Of a stretch of DNA of 64,000 nucleotides, positions 54,001 to 63,442 are shown piece after piece (position 1 is the first letter of the stretch; every line of letters starts with the position of its first letter). The stretch is taken from NCBI GenBank assembly GCA_031216915.1, contig CM062294.1, forward strand, positions 161,961,455-162,025,454, given 5' to 3'. A program made the position numbers and the translations under genes. This DNA is from Pictodentalium vernedei. Its lineage: Eukaryota > Mollusca > Scaphopoda > Dentaliida > Dentaliidae. The notes under the pieces are model-generated. The model was not told the DNA's origin. It did no database searches and was given only the letters and a program-made list of their open reading frames with translations.

Positions 54001-54737
54001 GATACGAAGTCTGTCTGAGAGGATAGATCTTTTGATTTTCGTCATTGTATCCAAGGACGTTCACCGCTATGGTGGGATTTTGAGCCTCGAAACGTTCGAT
54101 ATGTTTTAACTCTGTTGGAAAAGTCACTCCGGTCCAATCGAGATTTTTAGAAGTTTCCACGTAACGAGAAACTCTATCGAAGTGTATTTCGACAGGATAT
54201 AAAGCGGAGGTGACTGCCCATTTAAAACACTGATCATCTTTATTTCTCACGTTGACCACGGCGTGTTTCTTAGTCAAGAAATACGGTAATTCCAAGTAGG
54301 AAGATCCTTTCAATGGATCGTTTTTATTTATGTGAATTTCGAGTTTCAACACCTCATCAAACGTCCAATTACTACCTTCATGTTGATAATTCCTGAGAGA
54401 CATCAACATCTTGTCTTTCATCTTTTCGAAAACGTCCGATAGATCTGAACCTCGAAATACGGGTTCGACGTTAGATCTGAAATATGCATTTTCACGATGC
54501 TCTCGCTGGACTTCACGTCGATTTTATTCATTATGCAATGGAGTATCATCTTAATTTTTAATCCCACGTTCATGTATTCGCGAAAGAAAATCCAATACTT
54601 CTTTCTTCACCCGTTCCATGAACAATTTCGGATCGACTTTCTTGAACGAGGGAACCACGTCGAAAGTTTTAAAAATGCCTTTGATCGCACTCTCCCGTTC
54701 TACGGGTTTCGATTGGAATAGTTCCGCAATGAGTCAT
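51042..54737 (-). pseudogene. POLB: Protein-primed DNA polymerase B, element 2 (broken)
   Basis: Same domain order as element 1. N-terminal domain: FDEVLKLEIHINKND, SSYLELPYFLTKKHA, FKWAVTSALYPVE. Zinc-like LCYNCMNVF. Exonuclease region with FHNLSGYDSHLFVKNL. Motif A YWDANNLYGWAMSHPLP. Motif C LLFTDTDSLVYGIETKD. The C-terminal tail has about four short units like IVDDKIPDM, one or two more than element 1. The copy is broken several times. Confidence 0.9.
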
Positions 54738-54738
54738 G

Positions 54739-55017
54739 TTACATATTCTTCTCCTTTCTCTTTGTCGATTGCTCATTGAATTTTGCTCGATATATCTCGT
54801 TTGTCTTGAATCTGAAGTCCATCACTCGTTTTTGTTTTAGTTTTTCTTTTCTTTTCTTCGGAAACTTGATGTTCTTCAACGGCTTTTCATTAGTCGTCTT
54901 CTTATTTTTCACAATCGAAACGTTTTTGGTTTTTTTTGACATCGGCATTTCGATTCCTTTTACTATCTTCTCATTTTTCACAACCGATGCATCTTTTGAC
55001 GTCGTTGCTATCGACAT
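54739..55017 (-). CDS. Lys-rich basic protein, element 2
   Basis: 92 residues: MSIATTSKDASVVKNEK, SKKTKNVSIVKNKKTTNEK, then KKRKEKLKQKR and an end EIYRAKFNEQSTKRKEKNM. It is the homologue of 33238-33513. Its 3' end abuts the polymerase start within a few bases, so the two may be translationally coupled or parts of one protein. Confidence 0.5.
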   Translation of the reverse strand: MSIATTSKDASVVKNEKIVKGIEMPMSKKTKNVSIVKNKKTTNEKPLKNIKFPKKRKEKLKQKRVMDFRFKTNEIYRAKFNEQSTKRKEKNM

Positions 55018-55038
55018 TTCGTTTGCCTTTCTAGCGTT

Positions 55039-55185
55039 TCACAAATATTCTTGTATGACATCAATTTTTTTTGATTTAGTTCTATGATTTCTGAAATCTG
55101 AAATTTGTAATAGTTTACAAATCTCGTTTAACTGAGGTATGGTTTTCTCATTTAAATTTACCTTTGTTTTATCTTTTTGCTTCAT
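55039..55185 (-). CDS. SAP-like small protein, element 2
   Basis: 48 residues from MKQKDKTKVNLNEKTIPQLN. The pattern L-x-EKTIPQLNEICKLLQIS, then FRNHRTKSKKIDVIQEYL, fits the two helices of a SAP domain, which binds AT-rich DNA or nuclear scaffolds. It lies upstream of the Lys-rich and polymerase genes in the same direction. The whole SAP length is visible here, unlike in element 1. Confidence 0.55.
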   Translation of the reverse strand: MKQKDKTKVNLNEKTIPQLNEICKLLQISDFRNHRTKSKKIDVIQEYL

Positions 55186-55368
55186 TTGTAAGAATATTTT
55201 TTTTTGGAATTTTGTATTAAATAATTTGTTAAAAAAGTTTTTCTTTTTTACTCTTTTTATATATATATAATAAAAAAAAAAAAAGTTAAATTTTAAATTC
55301 AATTTTTTTAATACAAAATTTAAAATATACATTATTTGCAAGAATTCATAAAAACCAAATAATCGATC
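55186..55368. other. AT-rich divergent intergenic region, element 2
   Basis: Separates the leftward polymerase block from the rightward small genes. It has AT runs (TATATATATATAATAAAA, about 55257-55274) that may serve promoters in both directions. Confidence 0.55.
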
Positions 55369-55818
55369 ATGACAACAACACCTAAAAGATGCGAATTGAA
55401 ATTGAAACGAGACGAAGGGTATGAGAAATTCGGTTTTAATATCTATACATTACAACAACACGATCCCATCGAATTGAACGAGGTTGAGATGGTGGACTTA
55501 GAGTGCTACTACCACTAATATCGAATGTGTTTGAAATTGGATGAAGCCACGCTCAATTTGTTTTACGAGTACCAAAGCGATCTGCTGAATAATATCATTG
55601 TCACTGAAGACAGAGAATTCGACAAGGGTGATTTATTGTTGTCCTATGGAGGTTACATATATGCAATAATCTCACTCAAACTCGTGAAAAAATCGGGTGG
55701 TGAGAGCACATTCGCCTATGAAAAAAAACTCAAAAGAGTAAAGATAAACATTCACACCATTTTCGTAAGTGGAAAAATGACGAATGTCAACATGCTAATA
55801 ACGGACTTGGAAATATAA
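55369..55818 (+). pseudogene. Small conserved protein, element 2 copy 1 (broken)
   Basis: Begins MTTTPKRCELKLKRDEG. Later it has LKLDEATLNLFYEYQSDLL and FDKGDLLLSYGGYIYAII, and ends with MLITDLEI. The first of two tandem copies, the more diverged of the pair. Function unknown. The copy is broken. Confidence 0.55.
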
Positions 55819-55861
55819 ACAATAGAGAGATTGAAATGTTAAAATTGAACTTTTTATATAC

Positions 55862-55877
55862 ATATAAAGAGAAAAAA
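55862..55877 (+). promoter_or_regulatory. ATATAAAGAGAAAAA motif, element 2
   Basis: Lies between the two tandem copies of the small gene. A second form, TATATATATATAAAGAGC, follows at about 55930-55947. Both match the motif before the single copy in element 1, so the promoter was duplicated with the gene. Confidence 0.5.
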
Positions 55878-56044
55878 AAACTTTTACTAAAAAATTTTTA
55901 CATTAAAAAAATTAAAAAAAACAACTTTTTATATATATATAAAGAGCAAAAAACACTTTTTAAACAAATTATTATTTAAATACAAAATTTAAAATATACA
56001 TTATTTGCAAGAATTCGTAAAAACAAAAAAACAAATAATCGATC

Positions 56045-56494
56045 ATGAGGACAACAACACCTAAAAGATGCGAATTGAAATTGAAACGAGTCGAAACGAA
56101 TAAGAAATTCGGTCATAAAATCTATAGATTACAACGACACGATCTCATCGAATTGAACGAGGTCGAAACGAAGGGCTAAGAGCACAAACATGACAAATAT
56201 AAGATGCCTTTGAAATTGGACGAGGCCGCGCTCGATTTGATTTACGAGTACCAAAGCGATCTGCAGAACATCGTCATCGCCGAAGATAGACAATTCGACA
56301 AGGACGATTTGTCGTTGCCCTATGGAAATTACATATTTCCAAACATCTCATTCGAACTCGTGAAGAAATTGGGTGGTGAGAGCGAGTTGACCGATGTAAA
56401 AAAACTCAAAAGAGTAAAGATAAACATTCAACACGTTTTCGAAAAAGGAGAAGACACGAGTGTCAACATGCTAATAACGGACTTGGAAATATAA
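56045..56494 (+). pseudogene. Small conserved protein, element 2 copy 2 (broken)
   Basis: Begins MRTTTPKRCELKLKRVET and has LKLDEAALDLIYEYQSDLQ, FDKDDLSLPYGNYIFPNISF, KRVKINIQHVFEKGEDTS and MLITDLEI. Closer to the element 1 protein than copy 1 is. Ends just before the hairpin. Unknown function. The copy is broken. Confidence 0.55.
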
Positions 56495-56517
56495 ACAATA
56501 GAGAGATTGATTTTTAG

Positions 56518-56586
56518 TGAAGAAAAATAAAAAAAAAAAAAAAATTAATGAGATCATCTTTTGATCTCATTTTTTTTTGTTTCTTC
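56518..56586. terminator. Convergent-junction hairpin, element 2 (small gene/virion protein)
   Basis: TTAATGAGATCA and TTGATCTCATTT pair around TCTT, with A- and T-rich outer arms and GAAGAAA / TTTCTTC ends. Same position as 34594-34682 of element 1 although the arm sequence has changed. Confidence 0.72.
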
Positions 56587-56700
56587 AAACTATGTCTCGC
56601 GATATTCGTCATTATCGTCTAATTGTTTCTCCACCTTTTTATCCATTTTAAATATATTATTTTATACTTTCTATGATTTTATATTTTATATAATTTTATA

Positions 56701-57312
56701 CTATAATAACATATTCAAAATTGGTATATTCTTAAACGACGAATTCTCACCGAGCAACAAACCCTTGCCGAGTCGCTCAACGTTCCGTCCACTCTTCAGA
56801 TAGAGACCATTTCCTCTCAGAGAGTTGCCACCTCTAACGGGTTCTAGATACAATCCTTTACTGCTGTCGTCTACGTGGACGCGACACACGGCTCCTCACT
56901 TCTTCAAGAACAGTCTGCTGTCACCCATTAATTTCTCAACTGCCGAACTAGCGAGTCCCGTGAGAACTCCCATGCCGAGAGTCTTTCTGAGAAAGGGTAG
57001 TGCCTTTGCGGCGAAGGGTAATGCTTTTGCGGCGATTCCTGCCAATAGCGGTAGGAAACCACCTTTCATTCTCAAATTGTATCTCAATTGAGCGGGACTC
57101 ATTCTCACCATCAACCCTCTTCCATCGCGAATCGCTTTCTCCATCCTTCTGATTTGACTTCTGGTCAAGGCGATAGAATCCTGACCGCCTCTCGTCAGAT
57201 CTTCGAGAGTGAATTTGAATCTCCCCGCCTCGCCTCGAGTTGTTAACGCTCTCTTAAGTTTCTTCCTCTGTCCTGCGGATATGTTCACGTTTTTAACCAT
57301 GTATTCTGTCAT
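56701..57312 (-). pseudogene. Membrane-active virion protein (GLYL motif), element 2 (broken)
   Basis: MTEYMVKNVNISAGQRKKLK, FKFTLEDLTRGGQDSIALTR, IRRMEKAIRDGRGLMVRM, then the hydrophobic LLAGIAAKALPFAAKALPFL segment, then CRVHVDDSSKGLYLEPVRGG and NGLYLKSGRNVERLGKGLLL. The two GLYL units near the C-terminus are clearer here than in element 1. Probable minor virion protein that disturbs membranes or binds DNA. The copy is broken. Confidence 0.55.
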
Positions 57313-57444
57313 AATTCTGTTTTTTTTTAAATTATTTACTTTATTTGTTTCTTGTTTAATAATTATATTAAAATTATTTTGTAAAATTAATATTGCGTTT
57401 ATTTTATTTTTGTTATCTATATATACAATATTTTTTTTTTGCTT

Positions 57445-58198
57445 TTATATTTCTCTTATGTGAAATCGTATCGTCACTCTCTCTCCGCGAAGATCTAACA
57501 GTTCACCATTTTGATCCGTCAACGTGGTTTTGAGACTATACAACGTGCTAAATCACTGGTAGATAAACTAAATTTCGAGGTCGCTCCACGATCTTATAAC
57601 CCGGCGACACGTTTGGAAAGAAGGAAGAGATCGTCGGTTGAGCGCTACCATTCAGGTAGCTTCCAGCAATCACGTCCACGTTCACCAGAATGCTATTGAC
57701 TGCGAGAATGTCGACCGTATTTTCAGATGCCGCGTGGCCTCGATACATCTTTCGATCGAATCCCAACATCTTGCCTATAGAATCGTCCATGTTGAAATCC
57801 ACTCGAAAATTATCTTCCAAATCCAACATCGTCTGTAAGGTATTAGGATTGGGAGCGAGTCTGATCTTGTTGCTTCCCTTTCCATCCGTCTTCATTCGCG
57901 TCTGAATGTAATCGTTCAAATCGTCTATGTCGTAACTCCCTTTGGGAATTCGAATCTCTAACCAATCCGTTCTGTCGGAATACTTGAACGAGTTATTCTT
58001 TTCGGTGACGTTGGGAAAGGATTAATAAGTCTCCAGATTCACCAAAGCCACCACGTATCTTTTCTCTCTATTCAATTCGATGGAAGGTTCGAATTTCGTA
58101 GCGAATCGAGTCGAATCGCCACTCACCACGATTTGAATGGATTGTTTTGCAGCCGTATTCTCGGCTAAACGTCCTAACAATTCTCCATGTTCGAACAT
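57445..58198 (-). pseudogene. Penton / minor capsid candidate, element 2 (broken)
   Basis: The counterpart of 35540-36289: MFEHGELLGRLAENTAAKQS, IELNREKRYVVALVNLETY, YIQTRMKTDGKGSNKIRL, DSIGKMLGFDRKMYRGHAAS and GSAQPTISSFFPNVSPGYK are all present. Single jelly-roll vertex protein candidate. The copy is broken. Confidence 0.68.
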
Positions 58199-58259
58199 TA
58201 TATTTAATTTTATTTTTTTTTTTTTATTCAAAATTAATTATTTGAAGATTTATTATTTT

Positions 58260-59081
58260 CTAAATTTTATTTTCACACTCTATCTTATTATTATCATCAG
58301 AAACATAAAATTTGTCGAATCCGCACCGATATTTTCCGCGATTAAATTCGCTTGTCAAATCGATCACGACGAAATTGTAAAGTCCACCATCCCAAACCCT
58401 CTTGCAGAATCTCCTGAATTCCGCAGCGCTCATGTCGTTTGCGACGTGATCGCCGTAGATGTGATTGAGATTCTTGAGATCTTGGCGAAAGAGACATAGA
58501 AAATTAGCGTTCTCCTTTATCGTCTGTCTGGGCAATCGAAAATAATTCTGCGACAGGTAGAAACAGTCCACGTTGCTGTGACGACCCCTAACGTAATACG
58601 ATTCGCATCGGTTCTGTCTCTCCAAAAGCAGATCGTCGAAAATCATGAGATTCTTATATTCCGATTTCAATTCTCTAGGATCCGGAACGTCGCTAGCGTT
58701 CTCATAAAATCGACACTCGACGTTCGAAGATGCATTTCTCTTCATCAGTTCCATCGCCGCACCGTCCAAAATGGTCGAAAGTGGAGCTCCGCTCTTGTCG
58801 AATTCCTCCCTACTGTCAAAGATTCTGGCTATGACGTCCTTGGGCAATCTGCGATCCATGCACTCTCGAAGCAATCTGTATTCGGGTTGAAACAAGCTCT
58901 TGCCAAACACGAACAATCTGCCGTAATCCAACCAGTCGGGTCGGGACAACAGATTCATCAACAGATTGGTCTTTCCACAATTCGATTTTCCCACTCTCAA
59001 ACCTCTTATGCTTTTGGGAAAGAACTCGTTATTCGACCTCTTGGTCGCGGCGTCGTTCCAAGACATATCTGTAATGTTCAT
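58260..59081 (-). CDS. ATP: Packaging ATPase (FtsK/HerA, A32-like), element 2
   Basis: An open frame of 273 residues. Walker A is GKSNCGKT at 31-38 and Walker B is LMIFDD at 145-150. The conserved CFYLSQNYFRLPRQTIKENA follows, then a C-terminal KCRVWDGG-like region (FCKRVWDGGLYNFVVIDLTS). This is the short A32-type ATPase of Polintons and large DNA viruses, which drives genome packaging into capsids. It is leftward, between the pVI-like and penton genes. Full family length. Confidence 0.92.
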   Translation of the reverse strand: MNITDMSWNDAATKRSNNEFFPKSIRGLRVGKSNCGKTNLLMNLLSRPDWLDYGRLFVFGKSLFQPEYRLLRECMDRRLPKDVIARIFDSREEFDKSGAPLSTILDGAAMELMKRNASSNVECRFYENASDVPDPRELKSEYKNLMIFDDLLLERQNRCESYYVRGRHSNVDCFYLSQNYFRLPRQTIKENANFLCLFRQDLKNLNHIYGDHVANDMSAAEFRRFCKRVWDGGLYNFVVIDLTSEFNRGKYRCGFDKFYVSDDNNKIECENKI

Positions 59082-59177
59082 CTTTGTTTTATTTTTTTTT
59101 TTGTTTGTTATTTTAGATTCTTTTCAAACGCAAATTTTTTATGTTTTTCAAACTCTGTTTTTAATGTTATTATTTAT

Positions 59178-59558
59178 TTATATCGCACCGTCGCGTGTTC
59201 TCTTCAATCCGGATCCACTCGTCATTTTGGCTTAATCTTGTATGGGTACCACAGCATCCTTAAAATCTTTCCAACTTTTCGGCGTTCGCTCTAACGTAGC
59301 TCGCTTCGCCGGCGGACTGATCAACTAGTCGATCAACGCGTCGGCTGCCCTCTTGCCAGCCACAGAAGCTATCCTACCACTGGCTTCGGAAGTGGCTTTC
59401 TTACCAGCATCCAAAGCCGTCTTCTTACCGACCTCAAACGCGGTCGATGCGAGTTTTCTACCCGCATCGCTCGTGAACGCTCGCATTATAGAATCGACGA
59501 TGCCAGAACCGCCTTGAACGTATGTCCTGACGTATCCCCTGTTCTTTATCACCAACAT
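59178..59558 (-). pseudogene. pVI-like Ala/Lys helical protein, element 2 (broken)
   Basis: MLVIKNRGYVRTYVQGGSGI starts the protein, then VDSIMRAFTSDAGRKLASTA, FEVGKKTALDAGKKA, EASGRIASVAGKRAADALID and a basic end. The amphipathic Ala-rich helix after a Gly pair is like the membrane-lytic helix of adenovirus pVI, but that comparison is only by character. The copy is broken. Confidence 0.5.
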
Positions 59559-59677
59559 ATTTTATTTTTATGATATATTTTGTTTCTTCACTGGTAAATC
59601 GTTTTGTTGTTTAAATAATTTTTTATTATTCTAGTGTAAGAATTTACTGTTTTATTTTTTGTTTGTTTGTTTGTTTG

Positions 59678-59700
59678 TTTCTCTCTACTTATTATATATA
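59678..59700 (-). promoter_or_regulatory. Leftward promoter motif, element 2
   Basis: Minus strand reads TATATAATAAGTAGAGAGAA, about 120 bp before the pVI-like gene, as at 37747-37765. Confidence 0.5.
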
Positions 59701-59702
59701 CA

Positions 59703-60607
59703 TCAATCCTTCAATTCGTTCATCAGCCTTTTATACTGGTTTTTATTCAAAACCTTCTGTCTTAACAATTCGTCAGATATAGCAACTATCTGATTATCTA
59801 ATCCTGTGTTACCAGCCCGTCTGCTCGCCATCAACAAACTCAATCTCTGAGACAGAGCGTCGGAATCGCTCGGAAGAAAAGTGGTTTTCACCCCTTTGCC
59901 AGTCACCGATTCGACGAACTTCTTGTTCATATCCCATATTTGTTTCACCACTTTCGTCCACTTGTAACCTCTGTTGGCTTTGGGTCTCGTCTCTCTGGCA
60001 TCGTTATTTCTCTTCATGGCGTGGGTCTGAACCAGAATGTCTCCGTAATTATCGGAATCCTGTTCCGTGTAATCGCCAGGCTTGTCGTAAAGGAGCAATC
60101 TGTGCAGACCATCAGTTACTTTATACTTATTCGAACCCACGATCAATTCATCATCGTCAATTTGTACTTCTGTGTCTCCCACAAAAGTTCTACCCTCAGA
60201 ATTCTTATAAATTCCATACGACTGATCTCTCTTACCGCCATCATCATCGGACGATGCGACGCTACTAGTGGTGATAGTCGAAGCTGTATCGTCGCTCTCG
60301 CTCATATCTGTTTGAATTCCCGTGGGAACGTAATCCGGTGTAGATTGAATGGAATACCGATTTCCAAAACTAGGAGGCAACGAACCCATTCTCAAAGAAC
60401 TCTCCTTTATAGGTCTCAATTCTTCGACTATCTCCTTCCTGCTTCGCTCTTGACCTTCCGTCACGGGTTTAAATATTTTTGTGGCTTCGCGTTTGAGTTC
60501 CATCTCACCAAGACGTCTGCTTCTGTCAGCAGATGAATGCTCTTCTTAGCATGTTCATACTCGCCTAAAATTAGATCTCGATGTCTACGATCCATCTGTA
60601 AAAACAT
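59703..60607 (-). pseudogene. Conserved acidic Polinton protein, element 2 (broken)
   Basis: The counterpart of 37834-38739: SYGIYKNSEGRTFVGDTEVQ, DELIVGSNKYKVTDGLHRLL, KPGDYTEQDSDNYGDILVQT, KANRGYKWTKVVKQIWDMNK, FLPSDSDALSQRLSLLMASR. The Ser/Thr/Asp linker is variable between the elements while these blocks stay constant. Unknown function. The copy is broken near the N-terminal part. Confidence 0.6.
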
Positions 60608-61311
60608 CTTTCGTTTTAATTGTTTTTATTATTTTCAAAATTAAATGTTTAATTATATTTTTGTGTTTTAAGTAATAAAAATCTTTCCTTCTTTAATATA
60701 ATAAACTGACTGTTAATCGAATTGGTGAAGTTTAAAAATACGTTTAAACAGTACATGACAAACCGGTTTCTGATTTAATGCATTTTGACAGTAGTTTTTT
60801 ACATTTTGTCAAAAGATCACCATTCACACATCAAACAACCATTCACTCAGTGTCGAATTAAGAGAGAATCCCTTTGATGACTGTTAAACAGTTTCAACAC
60901 ACAACAGAAAACTAATTTTAACGCTAAGAACCTATTTCATCTCTCTCTCTGATTGCTATCATGAATATATTAAAAATTTACCACTCAAAAACCTAATTGA
61001 GCGGAAAATGCGTTTTAAACATTCCACTAAGTGTTTGCCTCTTCGAACAATATCCTCGAAAACTCAATTTCTATTCGTCTCATTCAAGACAAAACGTGAA
61101 TGTCTATTACAGATCGACTTCTTCAAACAATATCCTCTAAAACTCAATTTCTATCCGTCTCATCAAGAGAAAACATGAATGTCTATAATCGACTCTTTTT
61201 GAACAAAAAACCTCATTCAATCATAACGATAGCATGTGTTAGTTTTACTTCAGGAAGACGTGACAGCGGGCTCGCGAATTTCTAACACACCGACAACACT
61301 CTTCGTTCAGC
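60608..61311. other. Right subterminal non-coding region, element 2
   Basis: AT-rich and unrelated to the matching region of element 1. It holds a two-copy tandem repeat of about 76 bp (61042-61194) and no credible gene. Confidence 0.65.
61042..61194 (+). repeat. 76-bp tandem repeat, two copies
   Basis: CTTCGAACAATATCCTCGAA, AACTCAATTTCTATTCGTCT, CATTCAAGACAAAACGTGAA, TGTCTATTACAGATCGA is repeated with few changes from about 61118. Confidence 0.85.
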
Positions 61312-61842
61312 TCGAGTTGATGAGAATCGAGCGATCCGATCGGTCAATTGGCGGAGAATCGAGCGATCCGACCGGTCGACTAGCTGAGTTTGGGAATTCT
61401 CATAGTGGGGAATTCCCCTAATGACGTCATAAATGGGAAAAACCCACCGCCTCAAAACAATAGCGGGTTCTGGACCACTGGTCTAGAATCCGCAGACCGT
61501 TTTATGATGATAGCCCAGAATTTTTTTACTCGCGTTCACCAACGATGGATCGATGGCCTGATCTGCGATGGGAACGTCGACAAAAATTTTTAAAGTAAAA
61601 GAAAAAAGTGAAGAAGTACAATTTCACCTTTTTTAAAAAAACACGCGTTCACCACGAGTATTTGAACGTTAAAAGTGCGATCTAGGAGTCACAAAAAAAC
61701 ATGGGGGATTCAAGACCACTGTACATTTTTGTGAACAAGCGTGCGATTTAACACTGAATTCCACGTTGGTGAACGCATCGTGTACGTATGTTGTACACGT
61801 ACATGTACAAAGTGGTTGGTAAATCCGCAATATATACCTACT
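61312..61842 (-). repeat. Right TIR, element 2
   Basis: The inverse of 43554-44086. Outer end CCGCAATATATACCTACT, followed by CGTGTG at 61843-61848. Confidence 0.93.
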
Positions 61843-61848
61843 CGTGTG

Positions 61849-61908
61849 ACTTGCAAAGCGCGTGTTATTTATTCCTGCCATTTTCTTTTTAAATTGGGCA
61901 GACAACAA
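61849..61908 (-). pseudogene. Crypton-type recombinase, 5' part (cut by element 2)
   Basis: Read leftward from an ATG at 61881, this gives MAGINNTRFASHT and runs straight into the target duplication. On the far side of element 2 the same frame continues as DSEILEKSIKVIP. The copy at about 62340-62535 has the corresponding FASDTETDILEKRTKVIP. Element 2 therefore landed in this reading frame. The exon may begin slightly upstream. Confidence 0.7.
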
Positions 61909-62258
61909 AGCAGTTTAGCTTTTACTTTCAAGAAAACGAAAACATAAAAAAATAATTCCAGAATTTTTTTAATTCTAGTTTTGTTTTTATCTCATTTTCT
62001 ACATAACTACCAATCTCAAAACATTAAATATACCTTATTTTTATTTTAAAAAAAATAATACACCAATAAACATATTTTTTTTCTGAAAAAAATCGTTTGG
62101 CAAAATAGGAATTTTTTAAGACATCTCCTTCTGAGATTATGTATTCTTGTTTTTATACCGGATTTAAACACGGTGTAAAAAATATAAGCACTTGTGGGGC
62201 AGGAGTTACACCGTGACTCTCAGCCAGTCAAAGTAAGGCATTCTATTCATTAGGAAAT
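61909..62258. other. No gene recognised
   Basis: AT-rich DNA with A and T runs. A small inverted pair, CACGGTGTAA and TTACACCGTG, lies at about 62170-62214. Probably 5' non-coding sequence of the Crypton relic. Confidence 0.4.
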
Positions 62259-62340
62259 ATTATTAGTTATCCTTTGGTCTTTCGGTAAGTATGGAGATTT
62301 ACACCCGTATGGAGACTCACAGACCCCGAGGTGCTGCCAA
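62259..62340 (+). repeat. Half copy of the Crypton-associated palindrome
   Basis: TATTAGTTATCCTTTGGT, GGAGATTTACACC and CAGACCCCGAGG follow 41814-41884. Only one arm is present and it abuts the recombinase exon piece. Confidence 0.65.
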
Positions 62341-62540
62341 ATCCTTTCGTTGTATTAACCAAACAGCTAATATAGTTTTCAAAATTAGAATTTTCTCCTT
62401 TTTCCAATAAATATTTTCTAAGTAAATTGGCACACTCTTTGTTGCACTTGGCTGCATTTACTGGTATTACTTTTGTTCTCTTTTCTAAAATGTCAGTTTC
62501 AGTATCACTTGCAAAATAAACACCAGATGCGCATTGAAGT
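62341..62540 (-). pseudogene. Second Crypton-type recombinase fragment (N-terminal exon)
   Basis: Read leftward: GVYFASDTETDILEKRTKVI, then VNAAKCNKECANLLRKYLLE, then KGENSNFENYISCLVNTTKG. This is the N-terminal SAM-like part that precedes the DUF3504 recombinase core and is paralogous to the copy cut by element 2. The rest of the protein is missing here, replaced by the half palindrome. The upstream part of the longer open frame (62541-62683) is mostly MITE sequence and not coding. Confidence 0.65.
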
Positions 62541-62577
62541 GATTTGATCGATACTAGGAACAAGTAGCATCTTGCGA

Positions 62578-62755
62578 TCAGATGCAGCTGGCGGGTTTCA
62601 TGCATCAATTCAAGGTGAATACGTGTTGAAGTATTGCTGCAAATGTTCGGTATCCACTTAAAAACACTAGATTGTCTTTTCATTATACATTTTTAGAACA
62701 AATTGATCTTTTCCAGTGATAATATGACGCGTATTCACCCTGAAATGATGCTTTG
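62578..62755 (+). mobile_element. MITE with inverted ends of about 50 bp
   Basis: GCGGGTTTCATGCATCAATT and AAGGTGAATACG at left answer CGTATTCACCC and TGATGCTTTGAAAGCCGC at right. The inner part matches 7150-7262, so the same family is intact here and split there. Confidence 0.7.
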
Positions 62756-63055
62756 AAAGCCGCCATGTTAATTGATACCGTGAAAGTGAAAACTTCTATA
62801 TCTTCACCGTGGGGGATACGAGTTTTATCTTAACGCTATGTCTTCTATAATCTGTCGTTTAGCGTATAATACACAGAGATTATCATCACAGTGATGGTTT
62901 CTGGTGAGATGTATCGCATCCAGTTGGGGTCCTTCGAGAGATAGTATCTCACCCATGGGCAATACACAGAACGGCACGCGCGACTCGTTTTATCCTTCCG
63001 CTCTGGCACTCGTGCAATATTGATTAACCCATTTACACGCGTGTGTCGTTCTGTG
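62756..63055. other. No gene recognised
   Basis: Non-coding gap between two repeats. Nothing stands out. Confidence 0.4.
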
Positions 63056-63442
63056 TTTATTATACCCCTTCTTAAAACAATTATTAGCAGGACACTCAGC
63101 AATTCATTTGAAAACTATCAACAAAAACACATTTTATCGCCAACTAAATTTGCGAGGGGAACCCGTGTTTCTCCTTTCGTCCCCTCAGTTCCAGTGTGTT
63201 CTGTGTGCCTACTGACACTTAGAACACCTTAAAACCCAGGAGACTATTTCTAGCTACCGCTAGCGATTCAAACTGTAATTGCGCTGCACAATTTGTAGAA
63301 AATTACAGTGACATTTCATTTCTGTTTAAAAATAGTCCGTCAGCTATTTCCGATCGGCACATGTGTGCGGCTCTGATTTTCATGTTTCTCATGGTTTTGT
63401 GTTGCTGTAGATGGGGATTTTTAAGAACAGATGTGTAATAAA
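63056..63442 (+). mobile_element. MITE-like repeat, copy 3
   Basis: Starts TTTATTATACCCC and ends TGTGTAATAAA. The body follows 18495-18835 with one extra segment near 63360-63400 that is also present in 2665-2857. Older or more diverged ends than copy 2. Confidence 0.75.

Larger units (their letters stand above)
43554..61842 (+). mobile_element. Polinton/Maverick (adintovirus-like) fossil, element 2
   Basis: An 18.3-kb element with inverted ends beginning AGTAGGTATATATTGCGG on both sides. It is flanked by an exact 6-bp duplication CGTGTG at 43548-43553 and 61843-61848. Gene order is the same as element 1 with two additions: an extra region at 48424-49051 and a second copy of the small TTTPKRCELKLKR gene. 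It sits inside a Crypton-type recombinase. It is broken, with roughly a dozen to fifteen interruptions by eye. The packaging ATPase and a few small genes remain open. The TIRs still match at about 95 percent by eye. Confidence 0.97.

Noticed and set aside
22673-61842. One tandem segmental duplication of a Polinton
   Set aside because: Target duplications differ, flanks differ, and TIR and subterminal sequences are not alike, so two insertions are more likely.
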